Shown: positions 37,332-46,888, numbered from the stretch's first letter. The stretch is DNA of 64,000 nt from Pyrodictiaceae archaeon (GCA_027036135.1 JALVSY010000030.1:148501-212500); one strand, 5' to 3'. Made by a program: numbers and translations. The notes: generated by a model from the letters alone, not told the origin.

Positions 37332-38090
37332 ATGCCGACCTATGATAAAGGTGACTACGCTATACCCATTGAGCATATAATTAATATGAGCGATGATTAT
37401 TTTCTCCAACTTATAAGCAGCATGTTAGGCTTAAATGATTGCGACTGCACTATGGTTGACTACCCATCAATCGTATCTGCTAGGGTGGGTAGGCATGTTA
37501 TAGATATTGTATTAGGTCAAGGAAGTATTGTTTGCAAACAAGGATGCAAGGAAATAGCCCAAATAGGCATACCAGTGGTTACACTCGCGTCCTCTAGCTG
37601 GGTCTACGGCCGCATAATCAAGCATAGAAAATGCTTTGTGACAGAAAAGTCTTTGGAACATATCTCAAAGCTTTCTCCAATACTCAGAGATAGCATAAAC
37701 TGGGTAATTACGAGCTTTAATGACCTCATGGAGCGTGTTGCTAAGGAGAAAGTTAAGGCGTTCTCGTTTATTCTTCCTGAATATGGTCCTCTTAGCTTTG
37801 TGCAAACTAAGTGCTGCGGACAACTTTACTCTCCAAATCCTTTACTGCATCCAGGCGCCGTTTTTGGAAAATCACGAGAAGAAGTATGCGTAAAAACATG
37901 TACTAAGATACTGGGTCCTTTCAGAAAGAAAATTATGCCCGTACTATCTATCGGAGAAGATCCAATCATTGCTCTTTATCAGGGCATGGGAGAACTTCTC
38001 CTAGCGAGTATTGCTCTTAACGATATACCTAATAACATAACCAAATCGCTTATACTTTCGCTAATTTATACATGCAGTGAAGGAGATTAG
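37332..38090 (+). CDS. cysteine-containing protein of unknown function, co-transcribed with tyw3
   Basis: A protein of about 252 residues that I do not recognise. It carries scattered cysteines, including pairs NDCDC, CKQGC and TKCCG, and EVCVKTC, which could hold a metal or cluster. The start ATG 37332 follows a TATA box by leaderless spacing. The tyw3 gene begins two bases after its stop, with the ribosome site inside this gene's end, so the two are an operon. A role in tRNA wybutosine-type modification is a context guess. Confidence 0.68.
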   Translation: MPTYDKGDYAIPIEHIINMSDDYFLQLISSMLGLNDCDCTMVDYPSIVSARVGRHVIDIVLGQGSIVCKQGCKEIAQIGIPVVTLASSSWVYGRIIKHRKCFVTEKSLEHISKLSPILRDSINWVITSFNDLMERVAKEKVKAFSFILPEYGPLSFVQTKCCGQLYSPNPLLHPGAVFGKSREEVCVKTCTKILGPFRKKIMPVLSIGEDPIIALYQGMGELLLASIALNDIPNNITKSLILSLIYTCSEGD

Positions 38091-38091
38091 A

Positions 38092-38754
38092 ATGAATACG
38101 CTTATTCCTACAAACTGCAACTCTACTAATTGGATTAATATACGCAATAAATTTCTAGAATCTCTTAGAGAGGCTATGACAAGACACCTCATAGACGAAG
38201 ACATAATAGACATACTGATGCTGCTGAACTCGATACCTTGTATTGTCACATCAAGTTCTTGTAGCGGACGCATAGCGTTATTTGCAGCCAATGCTCCAGG
38301 AGATAAAAAGAGAGGAGGAATAGTTGCTAAATGGCATAAACCCATAAGAGTGGATGAGTTACTTCAAGTCCTTAGAGGAGCTAGACTTGACAATTATAAA
38401 TTTGTATGGGTATCTGCGCAGCCATTAATATTAGCTCTCTATACTTGTAGCTTGCCTATTGCTAACGAGCTACTTAGAGTAGCTGAGCGTCTAGGATTAA
38501 AGTACTCCGGGATGAAGATTAGAGAAGACGCGATCTACATAATGATCTTGGGAACAGAGAGAGTAGATATCCCATTACGCGTAGATAATAATATTTTTAT
38601 AGACTTAGATAATATTAAAGAAATTAGTTCTATCGTTAATATTCTTAATACTTATTTAGTGCTAGCTAAGAGAAAATTAGCTAGGTTAAAGAGGGGGCTA
38701 GCTGCATCACTAACTTTGGTTAGGAGGGAATGTGAAGAAGCTACCCTATACTGA
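38092..38754 (+). CDS. taw3: TYW3-like tRNA wybutosine-derivative methyltransferase
   Basis: Methylates the imidazoguanosine-type base at position 37 of tRNA-Phe. The family signature SSCSGRIALF with downstream GDKKRGG and KWH is present, as is FVWVSAQPLILALYTCS. ATG 38092 is preceded by GAAGGAG at good distance, so the earlier GTG at 38077 is not needed; length is 220 residues. The two Taw1/Taw2 partners are not in the window. Confidence 0.88.
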   Translation: MNTLIPTNCNSTNWINIRNKFLESLREAMTRHLIDEDIIDILMLLNSIPCIVTSSSCSGRIALFAANAPGDKKRGGIVAKWHKPIRVDELLQVLRGARLDNYKFVWVSAQPLILALYTCSLPIANELLRVAERLGLKYSGMKIREDAIYIMILGTERVDIPLRVDNNIFIDLDNIKEISSIVNILNTYLVLAKRKLARLKRGLAASLTLVRRECEEATLY

Positions 38755-38781
38755 TTGGATGATGATTATCGACCTCACGGA

Positions 38782-39660
38782 TTAGAGAAGTCCTAGGAGA
38801 AATGCTAGGCCTCCTAATAGGAATCCCGCTTTTAGAGCACTTCGAGCTTTCTTGGATGCTTCTATAAGGGATTCCTCATCACTATGTTTCAGTAATGCTG
38901 CTACAGAATACAGTATCGTTGCGTCAACACCAATAGCGAATACGAGATATAGGATATTGTATATCCTAGTGAACCATGGTAATGGACTTATTATAACGAC
39001 TAGCAGCAGTAAGATTGAAGCTATTATAGCTGCCTTTCTTGGTCCAAGAGTTACAGCTAGCGTATATATATTAGCATGCGCATCACCCTTTACATCTTCT
39101 ATTCCCTTTACTATTTCTCTTCCCAGTACAAGAAGGAACGCATAGAATACCGGTATGAGTACTAGTGCGGGTACTTGCTTATTAAGTACAACGGCTGCAA
39201 AGAAGCCGCCAAACAATATAGTCGCAGCAGACTCTACAGCAACTGATATATTCCCAATAAACCCGGTTCGCTTTATCCAACGTGAATATTCATGGACTAG
39301 TAAGGTGCTAATAAGGCTAAATACAAGTATATAGACGGAGTAGGCAGCACTAATCAGGAGGCCTCCAAGGAAAAGAGAGTATGCGAGTACACGTGCATCT
39401 CTACGTCTAACCGCCCCCCGAACTATTGGTCTCCAAGGCTTAGATATTGCGTCGGTCTCCACGTCATAATAGTCGTTTATTACATACCCTCCTGCCGCAA
39501 TTAATACAACTATCAGTGATGCCGCAACACACGTGAGCCAGCTAGGATAGTAATGCACATACTTAATTACGGCACCGTAACCAATTATGGTGGTTAGAAA
39601 CGATACTAGAAGATTATGTGGCCTAAGCAGTTCTAAGTAGCCTCTGAACATATCATTCAT
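38782..39660 (-). CDS. digeranylgeranylglyceryl phosphate synthase (UbiA family)
   Basis: A membrane prenyltransferase adding the second geranylgeranyl chain in archaeal lipid synthesis. About seven to nine hydrophobic helices are visible. The first aspartate-rich motif is NDYYDVETDAISKPWRP (about 63-79), and the second lies in GREIVKGIEDVKGDA. 292 residues fits the archaeal DGGGP branch. GGPP synthase, GGGP synthase and the reductase are elsewhere in the window. Monocistronic. Confidence 0.88.
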   Translation of the reverse strand: MNDMFRGYLELLRPHNLLVSFLTTIIGYGAVIKYVHYYPSWLTCVAASLIVVLIAAGGYVINDYYDVETDAISKPWRPIVRGAVRRRDARVLAYSLFLGGLLISAAYSVYILVFSLISTLLVHEYSRWIKRTGFIGNISVAVESAATILFGGFFAAVVLNKQVPALVLIPVFYAFLLVLGREIVKGIEDVKGDAHANIYTLAVTLGPRKAAIIASILLLLVVIISPLPWFTRIYNILYLVFAIGVDATILYSVAALLKHSDEESLIEASKKARSALKAGFLLGGLAFLLGLL

Positions 39661-39791
39661 AATATTCTACGCACCCAGGGGCTGCATACCAAGTATTTTT
39701 AGCTTTTAGGTTCTTCCCTTAGCGCTGTATACTTTCGCTTATCTCCCATAGAGGTTGAAAGCTTAAGGAGCATTAGTACCGGGGCAAAGAT

Positions 39792-40043
39792 ATGAAATAT
39801 ACATTGCTCATTAATGCAGCACGGATTATAACACAGAGGAGGATATTATACATGAGATGGATTGATGACAATAGGATAACTGCAGCCGTTAAGGGTGAGA
39901 ACAAAACCTACTTTGTCACGCTTAATTTAAGAAGCGGTAAGGCGTGGTGTACTTGTCCAGGCTATTATTTCAGAGGTTATTGTAAGCACATTATAGCTGT
40001 TAAGACCTATGTTTCAAGGAGGCTAGGCATAACATTTACCTAG
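39792..40043 (+). CDS. small SWIM zinc-finger protein
   Basis: An 83-residue protein whose C-terminal half is a SWIM finger: CTCPGYYFRGYCKH gives the CxC-xn-CxH ligand set. The first ~20 residues are basic and hydrophobic; ATG 39852 is an alternative start that would leave just the finger domain. SWIM domains mediate DNA or protein contacts and in archaea often occur near recombination proteins, but none is adjacent. Confidence 0.75.
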   Translation: MKYTLLINAARIITQRRILYMRWIDDNRITAAVKGENKTYFVTLNLRSGKAWCTCPGYYFRGYCKHIIAVKTYVSRRLGITFT

Positions 40044-40051
40044 CATTAGTA

Positions 40052-40112
40052 GGGGGTCAGCCGAAACCTCCTTCATCAATATTCTCAGAGTGAGTCGTAC
40101 ACATCATTTCCA
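40052..40112 (-). ncRNA. C/D box guide RNA candidate with all four boxes
   Basis: On the minus strand the order is C ATGATGT (40101-40107), twelve bases, D' CTGA (40085-40088), five bases, C' TTGATGA (40073-40079), twelve bases, D CTGA (40057-40060). The two 12-base guides (GTACGACTCACT and AGGAGGTTTCGG) have the canonical archaeal length. This is the best guide-RNA candidate in the window. Targets were not searched. It lies just after the SWIM protein gene, antisense to it. Confidence 0.7.
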
Positions 40113-40179
40113 AGGCTAAAGGATCCATACCGTTTAACTAATTAACCTTTTAGTCCTATACTAATACCATACTTATGTC

Positions 40180-41130
40180 ATGGTGAGCTATTACCTAATG
40201 GTATCAGCTGGAACTGGAATTAATAGAATTAATATCTACGAATATGAGTTTACAAGAGGCTTCCCTATTCCTGGGTTTATTATACGGCATATACTGGGCT
40301 CTAGTGACAATAAAGTTGTCCTTAGATTTGATTTAAACGTAGCCTATGAAGTTGAGAAAAAACAAAACAATATATTCATTATGAAATTACTTATTAATAA
40401 TAATAATATATTAAGAAAAATTGAAATTTATAAAAATATATTTAATAATAAGATAGATGATAATTCTATGTATATAATTATGAATAACAATATTTATAAG
40501 ATAGAAATATTTCTAAATAATACTTATGCAAAACTTTATATATCACCATCTATGAGATCATCAACACTAAACATAAATGGAATACATATGCATCAAATAA
40601 TAAAAATGTCACCCTACAGAGACTCAGAAAGGAAAGCCTACTATGCTAGGATACGTAGAGGAGATAGGGTACTCGACATATGTACGGGACTTGGATATAC
40701 CGCTATTGCTGCACTCAAGAGAGGCGCAAGTAGTATAGTTACAATAGAGATTAGCAACCATGTACTAGGTCTCGCTGAGGTCAATCCTTGGAGTTTTTAC
40801 CTTAATTCAGATAAAATCACAATTATTAATAATGATGCACTAAATATTCTCCCGAGGATGCGCGATAATATATTCGATAGGGTAATTCATGACCCTCCAC
40901 GATTCAACATTGCAGGAGAGCTATATAGCCTTAGTTTTTATAAAGAGATTTACCGGGTTCTCAAGCCTGGTGGTTTGCTTTTTCACTATACTGGTCAACC
41001 GCTGAAAAATCGCGGTAGGGGTCTGGGGCCCATAATTAAGGGCATTAAGACGAGACTACAGCAAGCTGGCTTTATAGTACTACGCTATATCCGGGAAGTA
41101 TATGGTTTTGTAGCTGCTAAGCCCCGTTAG
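40180..41130 (+). CDS. archaeal class I SAM methyltransferase with AT-rich N-terminal domain
   Basis: A 316-residue protein. Residues 1-155 form an unusual Asn/Ile/Lys-rich domain encoded by very AT-rich DNA (about 40360-40600). The C-terminal methyltransferase has RVLDICTGLGYTAIAALKRGA, TIEISNHVLGLAEVNPWS, DRVIHDPPRFNIAG and LKPGGLLFHYTG. The DPPR signature suggests an amino group of nucleic acid or protein as acceptor. It resembles a family of archaeal putative methyltransferases; substrate unknown. ATG start. Confidence 0.78.
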   Translation: MVSYYLMVSAGTGINRINIYEYEFTRGFPIPGFIIRHILGSSDNKVVLRFDLNVAYEVEKKQNNIFIMKLLINNNNILRKIEIYKNIFNNKIDDNSMYIIMNNNIYKIEIFLNNTYAKLYISPSMRSSTLNINGIHMHQIIKMSPYRDSERKAYYARIRRGDRVLDICTGLGYTAIAALKRGASSIVTIEISNHVLGLAEVNPWSFYLNSDKITIINNDALNILPRMRDNIFDRVIHDPPRFNIAGELYSLSFYKEIYRVLKPGGLLFHYTGQPLKNRGRGLGPIIKGIKTRLQQAGFIVLRYIREVYGFVAAKPR

Positions 41131-41182
41131 GGAGGACTAGCATTAAATACTCCTAATTCAACGTATAGAGACTAAGCTATCG

Positions 41183-42022
41183 GTGCCTCTCTTGGAGCGT
41201 GTAAGCTTTCCTCCTCTCCCTTCAGAGAAAGCTGATATCGGAGTTATAGGTGGAAGCGGTCTCTATGATCCGGGTATACTGGAGGAGACCAAGGAGATTA
41301 AGGTATACACGCCATATGGGGAGCCTAGCGACTACATTATACTTGGTACATTAAAGGGACGGAGAGTAGCATTTTTACCGAGGCATGGTCGGGGTCACCG
41401 AATACCTCCACATAGAATCAACTATAGGGCTAATATATGGGCTTTGAAGATGCTTGGCGTTAAATGGATTATCTCGGTTTCCGCTGTGGGCTCGCTTAGA
41501 GAGGATTATAAACCAGGCGACATTGTTGTACCAGACCAGTTCATCGACATGACTAAAAAGAGAGAATATACGTTCTTTGATCAAGGTGTTGTAGCACATA
41601 TTAGTATGGCTGATCCCTTCTGCGAGCATCTAAGAAAGTACTTGATAGAGACTGCCAAGGAGCTTGGTTATAGAGTTCACGGAAAAGGAACGTATATATG
41701 TATTGAGGGACCGAGGTTCTCTACAAGAGCTGAGAGCCGGATATGGCGAGACGTATTTAAAGCAGATATAATAGGCATGACACTAGTACCTGAGGTTAAC
41801 CTTGCCTGCGAGGCTCAGCTCTGCTATGCTACGCTAGCACTAGTAACTGATTACGATGTATGGGCGGAACATCCAGTAACCGCGGAAGAAGTTGCTAGGG
41901 TAATGCAGGAGAACACCGAGAAGGCAAAAAGGATACTATATGAGCTTATACCACGCCTGCTAGAAAAACCAGACCCAGGGTTGTGTAGTTGCTGCAAATC
42001 CCTGGAAACAGCATTGCTCTAA
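41183..42022 (+). CDS. mtnP: S-methyl-5'-thioadenosine phosphorylase
   Basis: Cleaves methylthioadenosine, the by-product of aminopropyl transfer, to adenine and methylthioribose 1-phosphate. Motifs: [68 protein letters not shown] and [11 protein letters not shown]. The C-terminal CSCC recalls the disulfide motif that stabilises hyperthermophilic homologues. The start is GTG 41183. The following SIS-like gene begins inside its 3' end (34-base overlap), so expression is coupled. Confidence 0.95.
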   Translation: MPLLERVSFPPLPSEKADIGVIGGSGLYDPGILEETKEIKVYTPYGEPSDYIILGTLKGRRVAFLPRHGRGHRIPPHRINYRANIWALKMLGVKWIISVSAVGSLREDYKPGDIVVPDQFIDMTKKREYTFFDQGVVAHISMADPFCEHLRKYLIETAKELGYRVHGKGTYICIEGPRFSTRAESRIWRDVFKADIIGMTLVPEVNLACEAQLCYATLALVTDYDVWAEHPVTAEEVARVMQENTEKAKRILYELIPRLLEKPDPGLCSCCKSLETALL

Positions 42023-42966
42023 GAGAAATATCCCAACGAGACATAACTAGATTAGAGAATGTACTAGCTCAGCGAGTAAAGGGTATCGATGAGATATTGG
42101 CAGAACCGTATGACACAATTTATGTTTCCTTTCTTGGCGCTGGGCTAGCTCAAGCAGCCGCCGAGCTGGTTTACTGGCCTCTTCGCCAACTTAGTGAAAG
42201 GAATATCCGCTTAGTCTCTGGAGAAGAAATACTATATCATACCCTGCCATACCATGATGAACACTCGCTAGTAATATTGTTTGGAGAACCTGGTACAGAG
42301 AACCTCGTAGCTAAGACAGCGACCACAGTTAGACTAACAGGTAACAACCTCGTTTCATTTACAGCACCACTGCCAGCTACATTATCCCAGTACTTACCCG
42401 AGCATAGAGTAGAGATAAGTGAAGAACCTATATCAATTGCCTTCATAGTAGCAGCAGCGAAGCTAGTGACAATACTTGTTGACAAGTATGGCGGGATTAA
42501 GATACGTAGAAATAGAGTAAGGGATGAATATAATAATATAGCTCAGATCTACGACGACTTATTAGAGAAATATTCACAAACATTATCAAATATTACATCG
42601 AAACTAAGAAGAGAGAACACAACAATAACCATTTACTCATCCCCCACGCTAATGCCAGCTTCACACATATTCGAGTGGTGCCTCTCCCTAGAAAAATACA
42701 CTCCAAGAGTATATAACTTATCAGCTATACTATCACATATATTAATAAGTAATTCAAACCAACAAAGCAACAACATAGCACTATTTCTACTAACAGACGT
42801 CGAGACAGATATACTCCGAGAAGCCAAGTTCAAGCTAACATTTCTTCAGAGACAAAGCATAGAGACCATCGAGCTAATAATGCATACAGATCCACTAACG
42901 GCTCCGCTCTATGCATCACTTATCTTAATCAAGGCTTGTACAGAGCTAAGGAAAACGAGAAAGTAA
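41989..42966 (+). CDS. SIS-like (sugar isomerase fold) protein of unknown substrate
   Basis: A 325-residue protein. Two SIS-type halves can be guessed: [40 protein letters not shown] followed by [25 protein letters not shown], and a second weaker one after residue 200. It recalls the isomerase part of glucosamine-phosphate synthase or phosphosugar isomerases, but lacks a clear catalytic signature. TTG 41989 starts inside mtnP, and the stop TAA abuts the ATG of the ATP-grasp gene, so three genes form one tight operon. Confidence 0.68.
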   Translation: MLQIPGNSIALREISQRDITRLENVLAQRVKGIDEILAEPYDTIYVSFLGAGLAQAAAELVYWPLRQLSERNIRLVSGEEILYHTLPYHDEHSLVILFGEPGTENLVAKTATTVRLTGNNLVSFTAPLPATLSQYLPEHRVEISEEPISIAFIVAAAKLVTILVDKYGGIKIRRNRVRDEYNNIAQIYDDLLEKYSQTLSNITSKLRRENTTITIYSSPTLMPASHIFEWCLSLEKYTPRVYNLSAILSHILISNSNQQSNNIALFLLTDVETDILREAKFKLTFLQRQSIETIELIMHTDPLTAPLYASLILIKACTELRKTRK

Positions 42967-43866
42967 ATGGTGCTAGCTGTGCCCAAGATAGCTGTATTAC
43001 ATTACTCGCCAAAACCATCCTGGAGTTCAAGGAGGTTGTTAAAAGCTTTATCAGATAAGGGTGCAACATCAATATACATGTTATGGTCATATCTATCGTC
43101 AGAGGTAGGGCAGAGGTGCCCTGTAAAGTATCAAAACAAGTGCCTAGACGTTGACGCAATCATCGTGAGAGGCTTTGGGCAGGGGCTAACTATAGAACAA
43201 TATCAATTTAGGATAGCTGTGCTACGAGCTGCAGAGGACTCAGGAGTGCTCATAGTGAATCCTGTCGAGGGTATCATAAATGCGAGAGATAAGTTCACAA
43301 GCCTAAGGATCCTATCCTCTAAGGGTCTACCAGTACCTAGGACCATTGTTACGGAAAACCCGACTATCGCGTTACACTTTGTCGAGCAAGTAGGAGATAC
43401 AGTGATTAAACCAATAATAGGCAGTCTCGGCTTGGGCTCGTTCCGGGTAAGCGATATCGATACAGCCTATCATGTTATTAATGTCCTTCTAAGAGCTAAT
43501 CAACCCATATACCTACAAGAATACATAGAGAAAGAAAACAACATGGACTTAAGGGTATTCGTTGTAGGAGATGAGGTCGTCGCGTCAATGTATAGGCAGG
43601 CGACAAGGGGCTGGAAAACAAACATAGCCCGGGGGGCTAAACCCATACCTGCACATCCTAGGGAGGAAATTGCTAGGGCAGCTATAGAGGCGACAAAGGC
43701 ACTAAACCTACTTTATGCAGGCGTCGATATAATAGAAGCGCCTAATGAAAACTTCTACATAATAGAGGTAAATGCTTCACCGCTCTGGAAAGGACTTCAA
43801 AAGGCGACAGGAATCGATCCAGCACAATACATTGCAACAATGGTAATTGATTTAATAAAGAAATAA
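42967..43866 (+). CDS. ATP-grasp ligase of the RimK/LysX type
   Basis: A 299-residue ligase predicted to join an amino acid to a carboxylate through an acyl phosphate. Motifs: NPVEGIINARDKFTSLRILSSKGLPVPRTI, the lysine in TVIKPIIGSLGLGSF, QEYIEKENNMDLRVFVVGDEVVASMYR, and the metal site YAGVDIIEAPNENFYIIEVNASPLWKGL. LysX and the glutamate-adding RimK enzymes are the nearest classes, but no carrier protein is adjacent, so the substrate is open. Its ATG directly follows the previous stop. Confidence 0.82.
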   Translation: MVLAVPKIAVLHYSPKPSWSSRRLLKALSDKGATSIYMLWSYLSSEVGQRCPVKYQNKCLDVDAIIVRGFGQGLTIEQYQFRIAVLRAAEDSGVLIVNPVEGIINARDKFTSLRILSSKGLPVPRTIVTENPTIALHFVEQVGDTVIKPIIGSLGLGSFRVSDIDTAYHVINVLLRANQPIYLQEYIEKENNMDLRVFVVGDEVVASMYRQATRGWKTNIARGAKPIPAHPREEIARAAIEATKALNLLYAGVDIIEAPNENFYIIEVNASPLWKGLQKATGIDPAQYIATMVIDLIKK

Positions 43867-43869
43867 ATA

Positions 43870-43934
43870 TGTCAGTTGTCCTGGCCCTCTGCATCTACGA
43901 TGCTATGCTGAGCCGGTGATTTTTCATCATCCAT
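43870..43934 (-). ncRNA. candidate C/D box guide RNA
   Basis: On the minus strand ATGATGA (43924-43930) and CTGA (43872-43875) bound about 60 bases in the gap between the ATP-grasp and PCNA genes. The boxes for D' and C' are degenerate (CTCA; GTAGATG). The D-box guide would be GGGCCAGGACAA. It lies just downstream of PCNA on the same strand and could be processed from that transcript. Confidence 0.45.
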
Positions 43935-43973
43935 GCACGAATATCCTCTTAACCATATAACCTATATTTCGCG

Positions 43974-44720
43974 CTATATAGCTTTTGGAGCCAAGAGATA
44001 CGTTACATTACCGCCAGCGGGCAGCTTGAATTGAAGCCGTAAAGGCATATCCGGCGAGAACTCTACTACTATTGTATCAGCGACCTTTGTTAGAGAGAGC
44101 ACATGCTTCAGATAGTCTATGCTATAAGCCGACTTACCTGTCTCCTCTACATTAAACTCCACTACCGCAGGGGAGTCACTTCTAACCTTTGTCTCAGCAA
44201 CAGCTGTGCCAACACCTCTTATGATGAGTGTTGACTCGTCGGGGGCCTCTAGCTCAACCGTGTCCCCTACAGCTTCAGCATCACGTAGGGCGTTCTTGAA
44301 GGGGTCAACTATCATCGCAACACGTATCTTAAACTCAAGCTGTGCCTCAGGGATCTCGGGAACGGGTATCTCTAGATTATTTATCCTATATCTTTTCACT
44401 ACTGCACCGACTATAGACCATGTAACCTTGTCCTCGGTAACCTCTATGTCCAGTTTATCCCCTTTCTTACCCCTTTTAACAAGTTTAGCGACATTAGCTA
44501 CATTAAACCCTAGCTTTACCTCATCTTCAACTTCATACTCTATGAAGCTTTCTGGCGGAAGCTCTATTGTTATGAGTGCCACGTGTGCTGGGTCTATAGC
44601 TACCGCTTTGACCCCTTCATTCGTAATAGTCATGTTAACCTCATCAACTATTTTCGATAACGAGTCAAGTATGTTGTAGAATGACTTAGCATCCGGGAAT
44701 GATAGCCTGGCTTTACCCAT
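43974..44720 (-). CDS. pcn: DNA polymerase sliding clamp (PCNA)
   Basis: A ring-forming processivity factor. The 248-residue protein shows the two-domain PCNA pattern: ARLSFPDAKSFYNILDSLSKIVDEV, the central AIDPAHVALITIELPPESFIEYEV, and closing VEFSPDMPLRLQFKLPAGGNVTYLLAPKAI. The frame runs further upstream, but ATG 44720 with AGGGGGGACAGGA just before it matches the family start. Crenarchaea usually have several PCNA paralogues forming heterotrimers; which one this is cannot be told. Confidence 0.95.
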   Translation of the reverse strand: MGKARLSFPDAKSFYNILDSLSKIVDEVNMTITNEGVKAVAIDPAHVALITIELPPESFIEYEVEDEVKLGFNVANVAKLVKRGKKGDKLDIEVTEDKVTWSIVGAVVKRYRINNLEIPVPEIPEAQLEFKIRVAMIVDPFKNALRDAEAVGDTVELEAPDESTLIIRGVGTAVAETKVRSDSPAVVEFNVEETGKSAYSIDYLKHVLSLTKVADTIVVEFSPDMPLRLQFKLPAGGNVTYLLAPKAI

Positions 44721-44878
44721 TCCTGTCCCCCCTCTACTAGTTAGCTCGGGGAAAGGGTATAAGAGTGAGGGGAGAAAGACTAGGGGCTTAACTTGGGTAG
44801 AATTATCTACATTGAGCAAAAACCAGCTCCTAATACGAGAGAACCATGTGCTCTAACCCACAGTTGCAGGGATGAGTA

Positions 44879-45784
44879 TTGGCTCAGCTCACCAATAAGA
44901 ACAGCATAAAGGCCTATGCCGAGCTACTGGAGAGGTGGCGACAACTAAAGACGAGAATAGACGCTGCCATCGAAGATAGGCTGAAGGAGCTTCCTGAAGC
45001 CGAGGCTATTAGTGTGGCAAAGTACATCGCTCTAGGGGGTAAGCGTCTGCGTGGGTTCCTGGTAGTAGAGTTTGCCTCCTCGCTTGGAGCAGACGAGGAC
45101 GATGCCTTGGACGCAGCTGTAGCTGTCGAGCTGGTTCATGCAGCCAGCCTAGCCCTCGACGATATAATAGATGAGGATATTGTTCGAAGAGGGAAAAAAG
45201 CTGCATGGGTTAGTTTTGGTATAAAGAAGGCTGTCATGGTATCTAATATTCTTATCCCTTTTGCCCAGAACATAGTGTACCAGAGATACGGCTCGCTTGC
45301 GCTACTGCGTACTGTTGCAGCCTGGCTTGACATATCCAGAGGAGAGGTTATTGATGCATTCTATGATGCGGATAGCATAGACCCCTTGCTCTACATAGAG
45401 ATGGTTAGGCTCAAGACAGGAGCCCTCTTTAGACTATCCGCCGAGCTAGGAGCAATTGTAGCTAAGGCATACGACATTATAGACTCCGTATCAGAGATAG
45501 GCGAGAACATCGGAATAATGTATCAAGTAGCCGACGATATAAGGGACAGCAATGACCCCGTGAAGAGAAACGAGCCAGGACTAAGACTCTTCCGCCGCTG
45601 GCTAAACGGCAAAGGCCCCGAGAAAGCGTTGTCATTCATAAAGAGTATGCTCATGCGCACGCACATATTGCTTGATAAAACGTTTGGCAAGAGAAGCTCA
45701 GCTATAAGGATGCTTCCCGAGCTAATTGTTAACGCGATGTTAGGGAACATTGATGCTGATGCTATAAGCTCAAACCTGGGCTGA
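44879..45784 (+). CDS. geranylgeranyl diphosphate synthase (trans-polyprenyl synthase)
   Basis: Builds the C20 prenyl chain for archaeal lipids. Motifs: YIALGGKRLRGFLVVEF, the first aspartate-rich motif in ASLALDDIIDEDIVRRGKKAAW and the second as QVADDIRDSND. 301 residues. The start is TTG 44879 after GGGATGAG. The geranylgeranyl reductase follows 36 bases later on the same strand, a functional pair. Chain length (C15 against C20) is inferred from context. Confidence 0.9.
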   Translation: MAQLTNKNSIKAYAELLERWRQLKTRIDAAIEDRLKELPEAEAISVAKYIALGGKRLRGFLVVEFASSLGADEDDALDAAVAVELVHAASLALDDIIDEDIVRRGKKAAWVSFGIKKAVMVSNILIPFAQNIVYQRYGSLALLRTVAAWLDISRGEVIDAFYDADSIDPLLYIEMVRLKTGALFRLSAELGAIVAKAYDIIDSVSEIGENIGIMYQVADDIRDSNDPVKRNEPGLRLFRRWLNGKGPEKALSFIKSMLMRTHILLDKTFGKRSSAIRMLPELIVNAMLGNIDADAISSNLG

Positions 45785-45820
45785 TGCCAATAATTTCTCT
45801 CCTATGGGGGCTGGGCCTAC

Positions 45821-46885
45821 ATGTCTGGTCATGATTTCATAGTTATAGGGGCGGGGCCTGCTGGGGCAGCCTTTACTTATTATGCTTCTAGTAGAGGTTA
45901 CCGTGTCAGAGTCTATGACCTACATGCGCCTGGTTCTAAACCATGTGGATGGGCTGTACCGCTTCAGATAAAGAAATACATTAATATACCGAGAGAATAT
46001 ATCCTTACAGAGATAAGAGGCTTTAGAATATTCCTTGACGAGAAAATGGTTAGAGAGGAAAGAGGAGAACTATGGGGCTATATAGTTGATAAACCAGGGC
46101 TTCTGAACTACCTAATAGAGTCAGCCGAGTTAGTAAAAAAGCCTATAATATTGAACCGATCATCGCTGAGGCCGCTAAGAAAAGACGACTACAGGGATCC
46201 TCGTTCCACTATTATCGCTGTAGGGAGCATTGGTGCGCCGAGACTAGGCACCGATTACATAAACGCTGTACAACAAATAGTTAAAGTAAAAAGATCCATC
46301 GATACAGATATCATAGAGATATGGTTTGATAGCAGCCTCGTTGGCTACTACTGGGTCTTCCCGCGAGACACACATGTAGCAGATATCGGTGTAGGAGGTT
46401 ATGGTTCCTTCGAGGAGTTTAAGAAAAGACTAGTAATTTTTGTGAAGAAGCGCTTCAGGGACTCAGAGTCATTATCTCCTATAAAAGGCGCGAGAATAAA
46501 CGTAGGCGGTGTAAATGTCTCGCTCTTTGTCCGAGACGAGTTCCCAGTAATAGGCGAAGCAGCCGGATTCGTATACCCTATAACTGGTGAAGGAATAAGA
46601 CCAAGCATTGCTTCTGCATTCGCGCTCTTTAACAAGATGGAGAAAGGCACTGATCCTTTAAAGACAATTAATAATGTAATTACCTGGATTAATAGGCAGA
46701 GAAAGCTCTTACAGAAAATTATTGAGAGCAGACCTAGTACTCGCGCAGCGGTACTAGAGTCACTGCCAACTAGTTTATTTACATCAATAGGACTTGGCGA
46801 ACTTGATCTCAAGTCGGCTGTAAAGCTATTACTATCTCTTCCGCGTGGAGCAGTAAAGGTCTTACAAGTACTATTAAGGGACTAA
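45821..46885 (+). CDS. geranylgeranyl reductase family flavoprotein
   Basis: Saturates the double bonds of archaeal lipid side chains. The N-terminal FAD motif is DFIVIGAGPAGAAFTYYASSRGY; PGSKPCGWAV carries the conserved cysteine; the family signature YYWVFP is near the middle; and GEAAGFVYPITGEGIRPSI closes the FAD site. 354 residues is somewhat shorter than typical (about 390-450). It follows GGPP synthase directly. Confidence 0.9.
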   Translation: MSGHDFIVIGAGPAGAAFTYYASSRGYRVRVYDLHAPGSKPCGWAVPLQIKKYINIPREYILTEIRGFRIFLDEKMVREERGELWGYIVDKPGLLNYLIESAELVKKPIILNRSSLRPLRKDDYRDPRSTIIAVGSIGAPRLGTDYINAVQQIVKVKRSIDTDIIEIWFDSSLVGYYWVFPRDTHVADIGVGGYGSFEEFKKRLVIFVKKRFRDSESLSPIKGARINVGGVNVSLFVRDEFPVIGEAAGFVYPITGEGIRPSIASAFALFNKMEKGTDPLKTINNVITWINRQRKLLQKIIESRPSTRAAVLESLPTSLFTSIGLGELDLKSAVKLLLSLPRGAVKVLQVLLRD

Positions 46886-46888
46886 CAT

